Assembly: GCA_964398785.1 (NCBI GenBank)
Contig: CAYNNQ010000020.1
Span: 1-46,000 of the forward strand
Origin: CAYNNQ01 sp964398785
Lineage (GTDB): Bacteria > Desulfobacterota > Desulfovibrionia > Desulfovibrionales > Desulfonatronovibrionaceae
Direction: 5' to 3'
DNA: 46,000 nucleotides
Shown: in pieces, positions 1 through 6,539 of the stretch
Layout: each line of letters begins with the position of its first letter
Numbering within the stretch: position 1 is the stretch's first letter
Translations under genes and position numbers: made by a program
The notes under the pieces: generated by a model
What the model was told of the DNA's origin: nothing
The model's database searches: none
Seen by the model: the letters and a program-made list of their open reading frames with translations, nothing else

Positions 1-53
1 AACACTTAACAACTTAAAACTGCCTGCAAAAATTTATTTTTTGCAGGCGCATC
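1..53 (-). mobile_element. Family A MITE-like element, partial at window edge
   Basis: This is the hairpin end of a family A element. GCCTGCAAAAA at 22-32 is mirrored by TTTTTGCAGGC at 38-48 and followed by GCATC. The preceding stretch (AACACTTAACAACTTAAAAC) is identical to the one next to the copy at 3457-3586, so it is the same repeat in the same orientation. The other end lies outside the window and no target duplication can be checked. It ends 36 bp before the caspase-fold gene. Confidence 0.75.
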
Positions 54-89
54 AGACAAACATAAAGACAAAACATGTAGAGTTGCAGG

Positions 90-2270
90 ATGCAAAGAAA
101 GATTTTTGTGGCACTGGTCATTCCCTTATTTTTGTCCACTTTGATTTTTGTAGCCCGGGCAGAGCAACGGAGCATTGAAGTGGCTGGAGTAAAGACCGAT
201 GCCGGTACGAAGATGGATTTATATAATAAGAGCTACGCCCTGCTTGTGGGGGTTAACAATTATACCCGTGGTTGGCCCAGTTTGAGCCAGATTCCATCTG
301 AACTTCGCCAAGTGGAAGATGTCTTGAGGGATCAGGGTTTTCATGTGAAAAAGGTTATAAACCCTGATGACAGGGAACTGGAGGCTGCTTTTAATCAGTT
401 TATCGACAACTACGGCTATGACAAAAAGAACCGCCTGCTCTTTTTCTACGCCGGGCACGGTTATACCATGGATGACGGCAAAAGGGGGTATCTTGTCCCC
501 AAAAACGCACCTGATCCTAGAAAAAACAAGGTGGAATTTTTGCGCAATGCCCTGGATATGAATCAGATACTTGCTTGGTGCCGCAAGATGCGGGCCAAGC
601 ACGCCCTTTTTTTGTTCGACAGCTGTTTTTCCGGAACTATCTTCAAGCAGCGCGCTCTTCCGGATACCCCTCCGGCCATTTCCCGCCTGGCCAGTAAACC
701 GGTGCGCCAGTTCATTACCGCCGGCACCGCCGGAGAGCAGGTACCGGCCTCGAGCACTTTCACTCCCGCTTTCGTGGACGCGCTTGAATATGGGCTGGGG
801 GACCTGAACGAGGATGGATACATAAGCGGCACTGAGTTGGGCCTGTATTTGCAGGAGGAGGTCCCAAAGCATGTTCCCCAGACCCCGCAGTACGGCAAGA
901 TAACCGATTACAATTTGTCCCGGGGCGATTATATCTTCCTGGCCGGGGGATCGGCCTATTACCCGGAGTCAGAAACGTCATCGTCCCAATCCGAACCCAA
1001 AACCGCGCTCAAGGTAAAAAGCAGCCCATCTGGAGCCAGGGTACTCATAAACGGTTCCCGGCAGGGTGGAACCACCCCGCTTAAGGTTTCGGATCCGGGC
1101 GCGCGGGAGATCACCGTTGAGGTCCAAAAGGACGGCTATGAACCCGGGAAGAAGCGCCTGCGCCTGGAAAAGGGCCGCACCGCCTCGGTCATGTTTTTTC
1201 TGGAAAAAAAGGAGCTTAAAGGACGGCTTTTTGTAAATGCCCGTCCCAAAGGTTCCCGGATAAGGATCATGAACATAAAGCCCAAATATCACCGGGGAAT
1301 TGAGCTTGAGCCCGGAGATTATGATATTTTGGTTACGCATGACGGATACGAAAGTCTCAGGCGCGATGTGCCTGTTTCTTCCGGGGAAGACGTGCATGTT
1401 GATTTCCGACTTGACCCTTTGCCCGAAAAGGAAAAGGCGAGCGCCTCAACTCCGACTTCGCCGTCTTCAAAGGTTCCTGCCGATCCTTCGGCCGGTGATA
1501 CCTGGACTGAACCGGTAACCGGAATGGAGTTTGTCTGGGTTCCCGGGGGGTGTTATCAGATGGGCTGCGGTAGCTGGGCTGGTAACTGCGATGATAACGA
1601 GAAACCTGTACATGAGGTTTGTTTGGATGGTTTCTGGATGGGCAAATATGAGGTGACCATAAATCAGTACCGCAAATTTTTGCAGGCAACCGGATACAGT
1701 GATGGGGTTGATTGGGACGATGACGATTGTCCGGTGAACAGGGGCGGTTCGTATTCATTGTCCGGGAATAAGTTCGGCAAAAATGGCGATCAACCCATGG
1801 TTGAGGTCAGTTGGCACGGTGCGAAAGCTTTTGCGGACTGGTTGTCGCGCAAGAGCGGCAGGGAGATTCGTTTGCCAACTGAGGCGGAATGGGAGTATGC
1901 CGCCCGCAGTGGTGGTAAAAAAGAGAAATATGCCGGCGGGGATGATGTGAACAGTTTAGCTTGGTATGATGACAATAGCGGTGGCCGTACTCATGAAGTG
2001 GGCACCAAGTCTCCGAACGGTTTGGGCATATACGATATGTCCGGCAATGTCTGGGAGTGGGTGGAGGACAAGTGGCATGACAGTTATCGAGGCGCTCCGA
2101 CTGATGGTTCGGCCTGGGTTTCCGGCAGCGATTCTAGGCGGGTGATTCGCGGCGGCGGCTGGAGCAGCTTCCCCAGGTACGTTCGTGCGGCCGGTCGCAG
2201 CAGGAATGGTCCTGGCGACACGAACTGCATTCTTGGTTTCCGTCTTTGTCTCCCCCAGTCCGGCAAATAG
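90..2270 (+). CDS. Exported caspase-fold / PEGA / FGE-fold protein, likely DGR variable protein
   Basis: The 726-residue product starts with a Sec-type signal peptide (about residues 1-25, ending ARA-E), so it should act outside the cytoplasm. Residues 45-290 are a peptidase C14 (caspase/metacaspase) fold with both catalytic motifs, YAGHG near 121 and DSCFSG near 176. Two PEGA repeats follow at about 305-372 and 375-442, then a Ser/Pro-rich linker. Residues 465-722 form an FGE-sulfatase (SUMF1-like, C-type-lectin) fold: start MEFVWVPGG, core KYEVTINQYRKFL, end RGGGW to GFRLC. The paired cysteines of true formylglycine-generating enzymes are absent (the equivalent stretch reads PRYVRAAGRSRN), so sulfatase activation is unlikely and ligand binding more likely. 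The last 45 residues carry a DGR-like pattern (2139-2262). The protease target is unknown. Confidence 0.9.
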   Translation: MQRKIFVALVIPLFLSTLIFVARAEQRSIEVAGVKTDAGTKMDLYNKSYALLVGVNNYTRGWPSLSQIPSELRQVEDVLRDQGFHVKKVINPDDRELEAAFNQFIDNYGYDKKNRLLFFYAGHGYTMDDGKRGYLVPKNAPDPRKNKVEFLRNALDMNQILAWCRKMRAKHALFLFDSCFSGTIFKQRALPDTPPAISRLASKPVRQFITAGTAGEQVPASSTFTPAFVDALEYGLGDLNEDGYISGTELGLYLQEEVPKHVPQTPQYGKITDYNLSRGDYIFLAGGSAYYPESETSSSQSEPKTALKVKSSPSGARVLINGSRQGGTTPLKVSDPGAREITVEVQKDGYEPGKKRLRLEKGRTASVMFFLEKKELKGRLFVNARPKGSRIRIMNIKPKYHRGIELEPGDYDILVTHDGYESLRRDVPVSSGEDVHVDFRLDPLPEKEKASASTPTSPSSKVPADPSAGDTWTEPVTGMEFVWVPGGCYQMGCGSWAGNCDDNEKPVHEVCLDGFWMGKYEVTINQYRKFLQATGYSDGVDWDDDDCPVNRGGSYSLSGNKFGKNGDQPMVEVSWHGAKAFADWLSRKSGREIRLPTEAEWEYAARSGGKKEKYAGGDDVNSLAWYDDNSGGRTHEVGTKSPNGLGIYDMSGNVWEWVEDKWHDSYRGAPTDGSAWVSGSDSRRVIRGGGWSSFPRYVRAAGRSRNGPGDTNCILGFRLCLPQSGK
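2139..2262 (+). other. Putative DGR variable region in the FGE-fold C-terminus
   Basis: The C-terminus reads RVIRGGGWSSFPRYVRAAGR then SRNGPGDTNCILGFRL. Remembered DGR variable proteins have RGGSW-NNN-P-R-N-V-R-SANRNRN-P-NNN-GFRL at this place. Almost every position that is asparagine in that template type carries an NNY codon reachable from AAY by changing only adenines: AGC 2163, AGC 2166, TTC 2169, TAC 2178, GGT 2193, AGC 2199, AAT 2205, GGT 2208, TGC 2226, ATT 2229. Framework codons (P, R, V, A, L, G, F) are conserved. No adenine-rich template repeat or reverse transcriptase was found in the window, so the donor would have to lie elsewhere. Confidence 0.5.
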
Positions 2271-2296
2271 CTGAGTCGAGCAGGCAGAACCGGCGG

Positions 2297-2348
2297 AGCC
2301 TTGCCCGCGGCCGGAGCGCAGCGGAGCAGCGAAGGCCAGGGCAAGGCT
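2297..2348. repeat. GC-rich inverted repeat 27 bp after the stop codon
   Basis: AGCCTTGCCC (2297-2306) pairs with GGGCAAGGCT (2339-2348), ten perfect base pairs around a 32-nt GC-rich loop that contains further GGCC self-complementarity. No T-run follows, so it is not a standard terminator. DGR target genes are known to carry a hairpin just downstream of the variable region, and its place here fits that. Confidence 0.55.
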
Positions 2349-2680
2349 GGAGACTGGAAACAAGAGACAAGAAACCAGGATTAGAGGCAAAGGGATCGGC
2401 ATGAGGCGGTAAGATTGTATTTTCTGCGGCCACCTAGATTATGCCTCCCCGCCAGTGTCATTCTGAGGGAACAAAGTTTCCGAAGAATCTCGGGCAAAAT
2501 GGGGCGGAAACACCATGGATCGGCGATTATGTGTACTGTTTTTGCAGTAAACAAAGCCGGGTATTTTTTTCCGACAACGACAACGATTTTTTTTCATTTA
2601 GTGTATTGAATCCGGTGGATTAAAGACAAGTTTTTTCTCCTTGCCCTGCATATTAGTATGAGGATACTTTATCTGAGTTG
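2349..2680. other. Intergenic region with no supported gene
   Basis: No convincing coding sequence lies between the hairpin and the B element. At 2346-2400 the top strand is purine-rich. At 2456-2492 a stretch starting TGTCATTCTGAG and ending GAAGAATCTC resembles a dispersed repeat of the form TGTCATTCTGAG...GAAGAATCTC that I recall from many bacterial genomes. Short reading frames here have no database-like features. Confidence 0.4.
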
Positions 2681-2686
2681 TATATA

Positions 2687-2871
2687 GTTTTTATCCGGAA
2701 ATTCAAAAATTTTCGGATTTAGAAATATCACCTTTCCCATTCGGAAATGAGATTTTTTCCTGTTTAACAAGGAAATTGAGTAATTTTGAGCGAGCGTATC
2801 TTAATACGTGATCGAATAATCACGAAAATTAACAAAGTTAAACCGGAAAGGGGCTATTTCCGGATGGAAAC
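2687..2871 (-). mobile_element. Family B MITE-like element, complete (185 bp)
   Basis: The ends are inverted repeats: GTTTTTATCCGGAAAT on the left, and ATTTCCGGATGGAAAC on the right (its complement reads GTTTCCATCCGGAAAT). The flanks are the direct repeat TATATA (2681-2686 and 2872-2877). Length and internal sequence match the complete copies at 17938, 21508 and 30851, in the opposite orientation. It ends 23 bp before the antitoxin start codon, so it has displaced whatever promoter stood there, although the Shine-Dalgarno AGGAGG at 2881-2886 is intact. Confidence 0.85.
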
Positions 2872-2894
2872 TATATAAACAGGAGGTTTGGTTT

Positions 2895-3161
2895 ATGGCT
2901 CAATTAACTATTGAAGTCCCGGAATCAGCTTTTAGATCGCTTAAAATTTCTAAAGATCAATGTCCTGAATTTTTTCGTCATACTCTGGCTGTTGCTCTGT
3001 ACAGGGAGGGCAGGATTTCTCTGGGAAAGGCCAAAGAATTAGCCGGGCTCGAAAATAAATGGGAAATGGTGCAACTTCTCAGTGAAAGAAGGGTTGAATT
3101 TCATTATACTGACAGGGATGCAAGGGAAGATTTGGACATTTTGAACAGGGTGTTGGCGTAA
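2895..3161 (+). CDS. UPF0175 family antitoxin
   Basis: This 88-residue protein matches the UPF0175 family: an N-terminal strand (LTIEVPESAF), a helix with the REGRISLGKAKELAGL pattern, and a C-terminal tail ending DLDILNRVLA. Members are DNA-binding antitoxins encoded upstream of PIN-domain (DUF3368) toxins. An excellent Shine-Dalgarno (AGGAGG) precedes the ATG. Its TAA shares one base with the ATG of the PIN gene (TAATG), so the two were translationally coupled. Because the partner is now broken by an inserted element, this may be an orphan antitoxin. It presumably repressed its own promoter, which has been separated from it by the B element. Confidence 0.85.
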   Translation: MAQLTIEVPESAFRSLKISKDQCPEFFRHTLAVALYREGRISLGKAKELAGLENKWEMVQLLSERRVEFHYTDRDAREDLDILNRVLA

Positions 3162-3775
3162 TGCCGAGGATCGTATCCAATTCCACCCCCCTGATCGCTT
3201 TTGCCAAGATCAAGCGTTTTCACTTATTGCGGGAATTATTCAACCAGATACATATACCCGCGGCAGTATATGATGAGGTAGTGAATGCTGGATATTCGCG
3301 TGCTGGAGCGGCCGAAGTAGAAAATTCCGACTGGATTTTTTGCCGCCAGGTAAAAAATATTGATCTCGTTTCTTTTTTGCGGATTTCTCTTGATGCCGGT
3401 GAAGCCGAAGCAATTGCTCTGGCTAAAGAAACCAAAGCGGATTTATTGTTAATAGAGGCATCTGCAAAAAGTCTAAATCCGGAATTAAGTGTACAAGTTA
3501 AATTGTGCAAATGTCTGATTTTATTTAAAACTTAACACTTAACAACTTAAAACTGCCTGCAAAAAACACTTTTTTGCAGGCACATCTTAATAGATGAAAG
3601 TGATGGCCGGAATATTGCGGGCTCTGTGGATTTGAACTTGACCGGAACTGTAGGCATTTTACTGCGCTATCATCAGGGATGCCCTGATGATTTTAAAGAG
3701 GCACTTGATGAGCTACTGATGCATGGTTTTCGGTTAAGTGACCAAGTATATCAGAAAATTATTGGCCTTGCGTAA
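3161..3775 (+). pseudogene. PIN-domain (DUF3368) toxin interrupted by a family A element
   Basis: The reading frame begins MPRIVSNSTPLIAFAKI, typical of DUF3368 PIN ribonucleases, keeps the acidic DAGEAEAIAL motif, and is intact to LLLI near residue 98. There a 130-bp element intervenes and the frame stops at 3533-3535, giving a 124-residue chimera whose last 26 residues are element-derived. The missing part follows the element in the same frame: LIDESDGRNIAGSVDL, then NLTGTVGILLRYHQ, ending IIGLA with a stop at 3773-3775. Removing the element and one copy of the 8-bp duplication restores 158 residues, the normal family length. The truncated form loses the second acidic cluster (IDESD) and should not be a functional nuclease. 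Confidence 0.9.
3457..3586 (-). mobile_element. Family A MITE-like element inside the PIN toxin gene (130 bp)
   Basis: The element is flanked by a perfect 8-bp direct repeat, TTAATAGA, at 3449-3456 and 3587-3594. Its ends are imperfect inverted repeats: GGCATCTGCAAAAAG on the left, and the complement of TTTTTGCAGGCACATC on the right. The right end also folds on itself (GCCTGCAAAAAA / TTTTTTGCAGGC, 3555-3581). Internal sequence matches the copies at 5175, 21135 and 30794. It has no coding capacity, so it must have been moved by a transposase made elsewhere. Confidence 0.92.
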
Positions 3776-4252
3776 TCTTTAATTAATACATTCCCAAAAC
3801 TGGAGTTTGGTAACGAGAGGTTGGTTCGGGGACTGCAGAAATGGCACGGTTCAAGTATCCGAACCCGCTCCTCAAGTCCCAAATGGCAGCCGTACAATAC
3901 TGCTTTGGTTACTTCCCAATCCCGGCTAGGCCCAGAGAGTTGGCAGGAAGATGCACAGCGCCGGGGGCGTTTGGTGGAGATTGCCGCCGGGGCTCATATC
4001 GTTAATCAGGCCGGGGAAGAGGGGATTCAGGTCTATTATTGGCGGGAAAAGGGAAAAGAGGTGGATTTTGTTTTGCAAAAGGGTCCGCGTGTTGCGGCTA
4101 TTGAGGTAAAAAGCGGGACCGTTGCTAAAACATATCCGGGGTTGAATTTGTTTCGCAAGAGATGTCCCGAGGCTACCGCATTCGTTATCGGCGGGGCGGA
4201 GGGCATTTCTCTGGAAGACTTTTTACGCTCCAGGCTGAAAGACTACCTGTAG
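3776..4252 (+). pseudogene. C-terminal fragment of an AAA ATPase with DUF4143 domain
   Basis: The readable frame matches only the end of large (about 380-450 residue) ATPases with a C-terminal DUF4143/PD-(D/E)XK-like domain: GLQKWHGSSIRTRSSSPKW, QPYNTAL, GRLVEIAAGAHIVNQ, YYWREKGKEVDFVLQKG, AIEVKSG. The whole P-loop half is missing, and upstream sequence belongs to the broken PIN gene, so this is a 5'-truncated remnant. The frame is open right after the PIN stop codon and a TTG at 3821 could be read as a start, but no Shine-Dalgarno supports it. I see it as debris of an earlier insertion or deletion. Confidence 0.7.
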
Positions 4253-4321
4253 AAGATTAAAAGTCGTTGAAAGTATTGCCTGTTTGCGCGGGTATATGTT
4301 TTTAGGGTGGAATTGATTTTC

Positions 4322-4744
4322 CTATATCTTAACCGTCAGGATATTTTCGTTTCCCTGCCGCTTGTATTGTATGTCCCGGGTCATCTGTCGGACCAGATGG
4401 ATGCCCAGGCCGCCTATAGGGCGGTCCTCAAGTCCGGCCTCGGTATCCGGGGGATCGTTTTTCAAGGGATTGAATCCCTCCCCGCTGTCCACGAATTTTA
4501 TTGTCCTGGACCCGTCGTTGTTTATTTTCCAGCCTACATGCACCGGTCCTGTATGGTGGTGTTTATAGGCATGATTAACTATGTTGAGCATTATCTCTTC
4601 CAAGACAAGCCGTATTTTGGAATATAAATCCGCTTCCTCTTCCCTGTTGGCCAGGTGGGAACAAATTTTTTCCAGGGCCTTTTCCAGCTCTTCCTGGTTT
4701 GCCGGGAAATAGACCCACTCAAGCTCCTGTCCTTGTTCAGGCAA
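4322..4744 (-). CDS. Anti-sigma factor / serine kinase (RsbW-like HATPase)
   Basis: A GHKL-type ATPase with the N box EEIMLNIVNHAY, the G1 box VDSGEGFNP and the G2 box GGLGIHLVRQM, typical of RsbW/SpoIIAB kinases that bind a sigma factor and phosphorylate an anti-anti-sigma protein. I place the start at the TTG at 4744, which overlaps the stop of the upstream STAS gene (TTGCCTGA) and has GGAGGAAGCAC just before it. An ATG at 4801 in the same frame would add 19 residues but lacks a Shine-Dalgarno. The product is then about 140 residues, the usual family length. The partner is the STAS protein at 4737-5063, co-transcribed. No sigma factor gene is in the window. Confidence 0.85.
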   Translation of the reverse strand: MPEQGQELEWVYFPANQEELEKALEKICSHLANREEEADLYSKIRLVLEEIMLNIVNHAYKHHHTGPVHVGWKINNDGSRTIKFVDSGEGFNPLKNDPPDTEAGLEDRPIGGLGIHLVRQMTRDIQYKRQGNENILTVKI

Positions 4745-5063
4745 GTGCTTCCTCCAGAGTCCCATGGATGGCGAAGAGAGAGCCGAATCCGGAAATGTCA
4801 AAGACTTCCTTGACCATGCCCTGGAGATTGCAAAAGGAAAAGTTGCCCCCTTCCCCTTTAAGCTTCTTACCTATGGCAAGAATGCTGCGCAAGCCAGCGG
4901 AACTAATGTACTCCAGGCCGGAGAGATCCACTACAATATCCTTTGTTCCGTCGTTTATCAGGTCTTCGCATTTTTGCTCGAATTCGGATGAAGTATTGGC
5001 ATCCATGCGACCCGATGCCCATAAAACAACTCTTTGTCCTCTTTTTTCGGTCTGAAATTCCAT
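4737..5063 (-). CDS. STAS-domain anti-anti-sigma factor
   Basis: This 108-residue protein is a single STAS domain. VVDLSGLEYISSAGLRSIL holds the conserved serine (SSAGLR) that the partner kinase phosphorylates in SpoIIAA/RsbV systems. Unphosphorylated protein sequesters the kinase and frees its target. AAGGAGAACCT precedes the ATG. It overlaps the kinase gene by a few bases, which suggests coupled translation and near-equal amounts. What feeds into it (usually a PP2C phosphatase) and what it releases cannot be told from this window. Confidence 0.9.
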   Translation of the reverse strand: MEFQTEKRGQRVVLWASGRMDANTSSEFEQKCEDLINDGTKDIVVDLSGLEYISSAGLRSILAIGKKLKGEGGNFSFCNLQGMVKEVFDISGFGSLFAIHGTLEEALA

Positions 5064-5174
5064 AGGTTCTCCTTTATATGCATTTTTATCTTTATATTTT
5101 CTACAACTCCTATATATGGAAACAGTCTTTAACTCAAGGCGCTTTGAATAAGTTTCTCGAATACGGCATTTATA

Positions 5175-5303
5175 GACGCTATTGCAAAGGATCGAATTGT
5201 TAATTGCACATACAGATTGAATTCAACAATTATCTGATTTATTTGAAATTTTTAGTTTAAGACTTAACGCTGTCTGCAAAGATATATTTTTTTTGAGGCG
5301 CAT
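5175..5303 (-). mobile_element. Family A MITE-like element, degenerate but complete (129 bp)
   Basis: Its left end GACGCTATTGCAAAG and right end (hairpin CTGTCTGCAAAG ... TTTTTTTTGAGGCGCAT) match the two ends of family A, with several substitutions. The direct repeat ATTTATA flanks it at 5168-5174 and 5304-5310. It lies between the STAS gene promoter side and the 3' end of rarA and breaks no gene. Confidence 0.75.
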
Positions 5304-5311
5304 ATTTATAT

Positions 5312-6529
5312 TCAGCCGCGCAAGCTCTTTAATTTTTTTCTTATCCAGGCGAGCAGGGCAGGTTCTTTACCTTCCTCTTTTGGGTGGTAGAAAGTCCTGT
5401 TTAACAGATTCTGCGGCAGATAATCCTGACTTATCCAGGAGCCGGGATAGGAGTGCGGATATTTGTAGCCCTGTCCGTATCCCCATTCCTTCTGTAGGCT
5501 TGTGGAGGCGTTGCGCAGGTGGAGAGGCACCGGCTGCGGCCCGTTCATGCGAACCTCTTTTTGTGCAGCTAGATAGGCGGCGTAAGTGGAGTTGGATTTG
5601 GGGGCGAGGGCAAGGTAGACAACTGTTTCCGACAGGGGAATGAAACCTTCGGGCATGCCCACCATGTCCACTGCCTGCTGGCAGGAAACAGCAATGTTCA
5701 GGGCCTGCGGATCTCCCAAACCAATATCCTCGGAAGAGGAGAGTATGAGCCTTCGACATATAAAACGCGGGTCTTCCCCGCTTTCCAATAGACAGGCGAG
5801 GTAATAGAGCGCGGCGTCAGGATCGCTGCCTCGAATGGATTTGATCAGCGCCGAGGCCAGTTCGTAGTGCTGGTCCCCGTCCCTGTCCCCCCGGATGACC
5901 ACCTCGGGCAGGGCAGCTTTGAGGTTTTCCGGCTTCCATTTTTCTTTATCCAGACTGGCGGTGTGCTCCACTAAATTGAGCAGAGTGCGCGCGTCTCCGC
6001 CGGCAACGGAAGCCAAGAGCTCCAGGCTTTCCTCTGGTAGGGAAATCCCCAGGGTTTTCATACCTTTCTGGGCTATCTCCACCATTTCCGCCTGGTTCAG
6101 GGCCCTTAGGCGCAGGACATTCATCCGGGAAAGGAGTTGTTTGGTTACGCTGAAAGAGGGGTTTTCCGTGGTAGTGGCCAACAGAGTTATTTCCCCTTTT
6201 TCCAGGAGGGGAAGGAAAAAGTCTTGCTGGGCCTTGGAGTACCTGTGCAGCTCGTCCAGGATAAGCAAGTCCAGTTGGGAAAGCTTTTTGCGCAAAGCAG
6301 AGATGCCGATTTCCGGAGCACTGTATCTTTCGAATCGGAGATTCGATCCCTGGGCCAAAAGGAGACCGAATGTGGACTTTCCGCAACCCGGCGGCCCAAA
6401 AAACAAGGTGCTTTGGATGTTCTTGTTCTGCAGCATGGCCCGCAGCTTTGCTTTGAGGTGGCTCTGCCCCGTAAAGTCATCGATCTGCTGCGGTCGAATC
6501 TTTTCTGCTAGCGGTCTTTTTTCCGACAA
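5312..6529 (-). CDS. rarA: Replication-associated recombination protein A (RarA/MgsA)
   Basis: An AAA+ ATPase of 405 residues, the normal RarA size. The N-terminus LAEKIRPQQIDDFTGQSHL is the family hallmark, followed by Walker A GPPGCGKSTFG, Walker B LLILDELHR and sensor 1 TTENPSF. The C-terminus holds the tetramerisation region (QKEVRMNGPQPVPLHLRNA, YPHSYPG). RarA acts at stalled replication forks with SSB. The start is TTG with AAAGGA upstream, 10 bp after the cimA stop, so it is probably the last gene of the pdxJ-to-rarA run. An A element lies just past its stop. Confidence 0.95.
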   Translation of the reverse strand: MSEKRPLAEKIRPQQIDDFTGQSHLKAKLRAMLQNKNIQSTLFFGPPGCGKSTFGLLLAQGSNLRFERYSAPEIGISALRKKLSQLDLLILDELHRYSKAQQDFFLPLLEKGEITLLATTTENPSFSVTKQLLSRMNVLRLRALNQAEMVEIAQKGMKTLGISLPEESLELLASVAGGDARTLLNLVEHTASLDKEKWKPENLKAALPEVVIRGDRDGDQHYELASALIKSIRGSDPDAALYYLACLLESGEDPRFICRRLILSSSEDIGLGDPQALNIAVSCQQAVDMVGMPEGFIPLSETVVYLALAPKSNSTYAAYLAAQKEVRMNGPQPVPLHLRNASTSLQKEWGYGQGYKYPHSYPGSWISQDYLPQNLLNRTFYHPKEEGKEPALLAWIRKKLKSLRG

Positions 6530-6539
6530 TTTGCGTCCT

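Noticed and set aside
1440..2270. Formylglycine-generating enzyme activity for the FGE-like domain
   Set aside because: The paired active-site cysteines are missing, and the equivalent region matches a variable-protein end better.
2401..2450. ATGAGGCGGTA as the remnant start of a DGR reverse transcriptase
   Set aside because: It reads M-R-R then a stop, and only a few later residues are compatible; far too short to support a call.
4307..4627. Plus-strand proteins opposite the anti-sigma genes
   Set aside because: The minus-strand frames have clear HATPase and STAS motifs; the plus frames are shadows.
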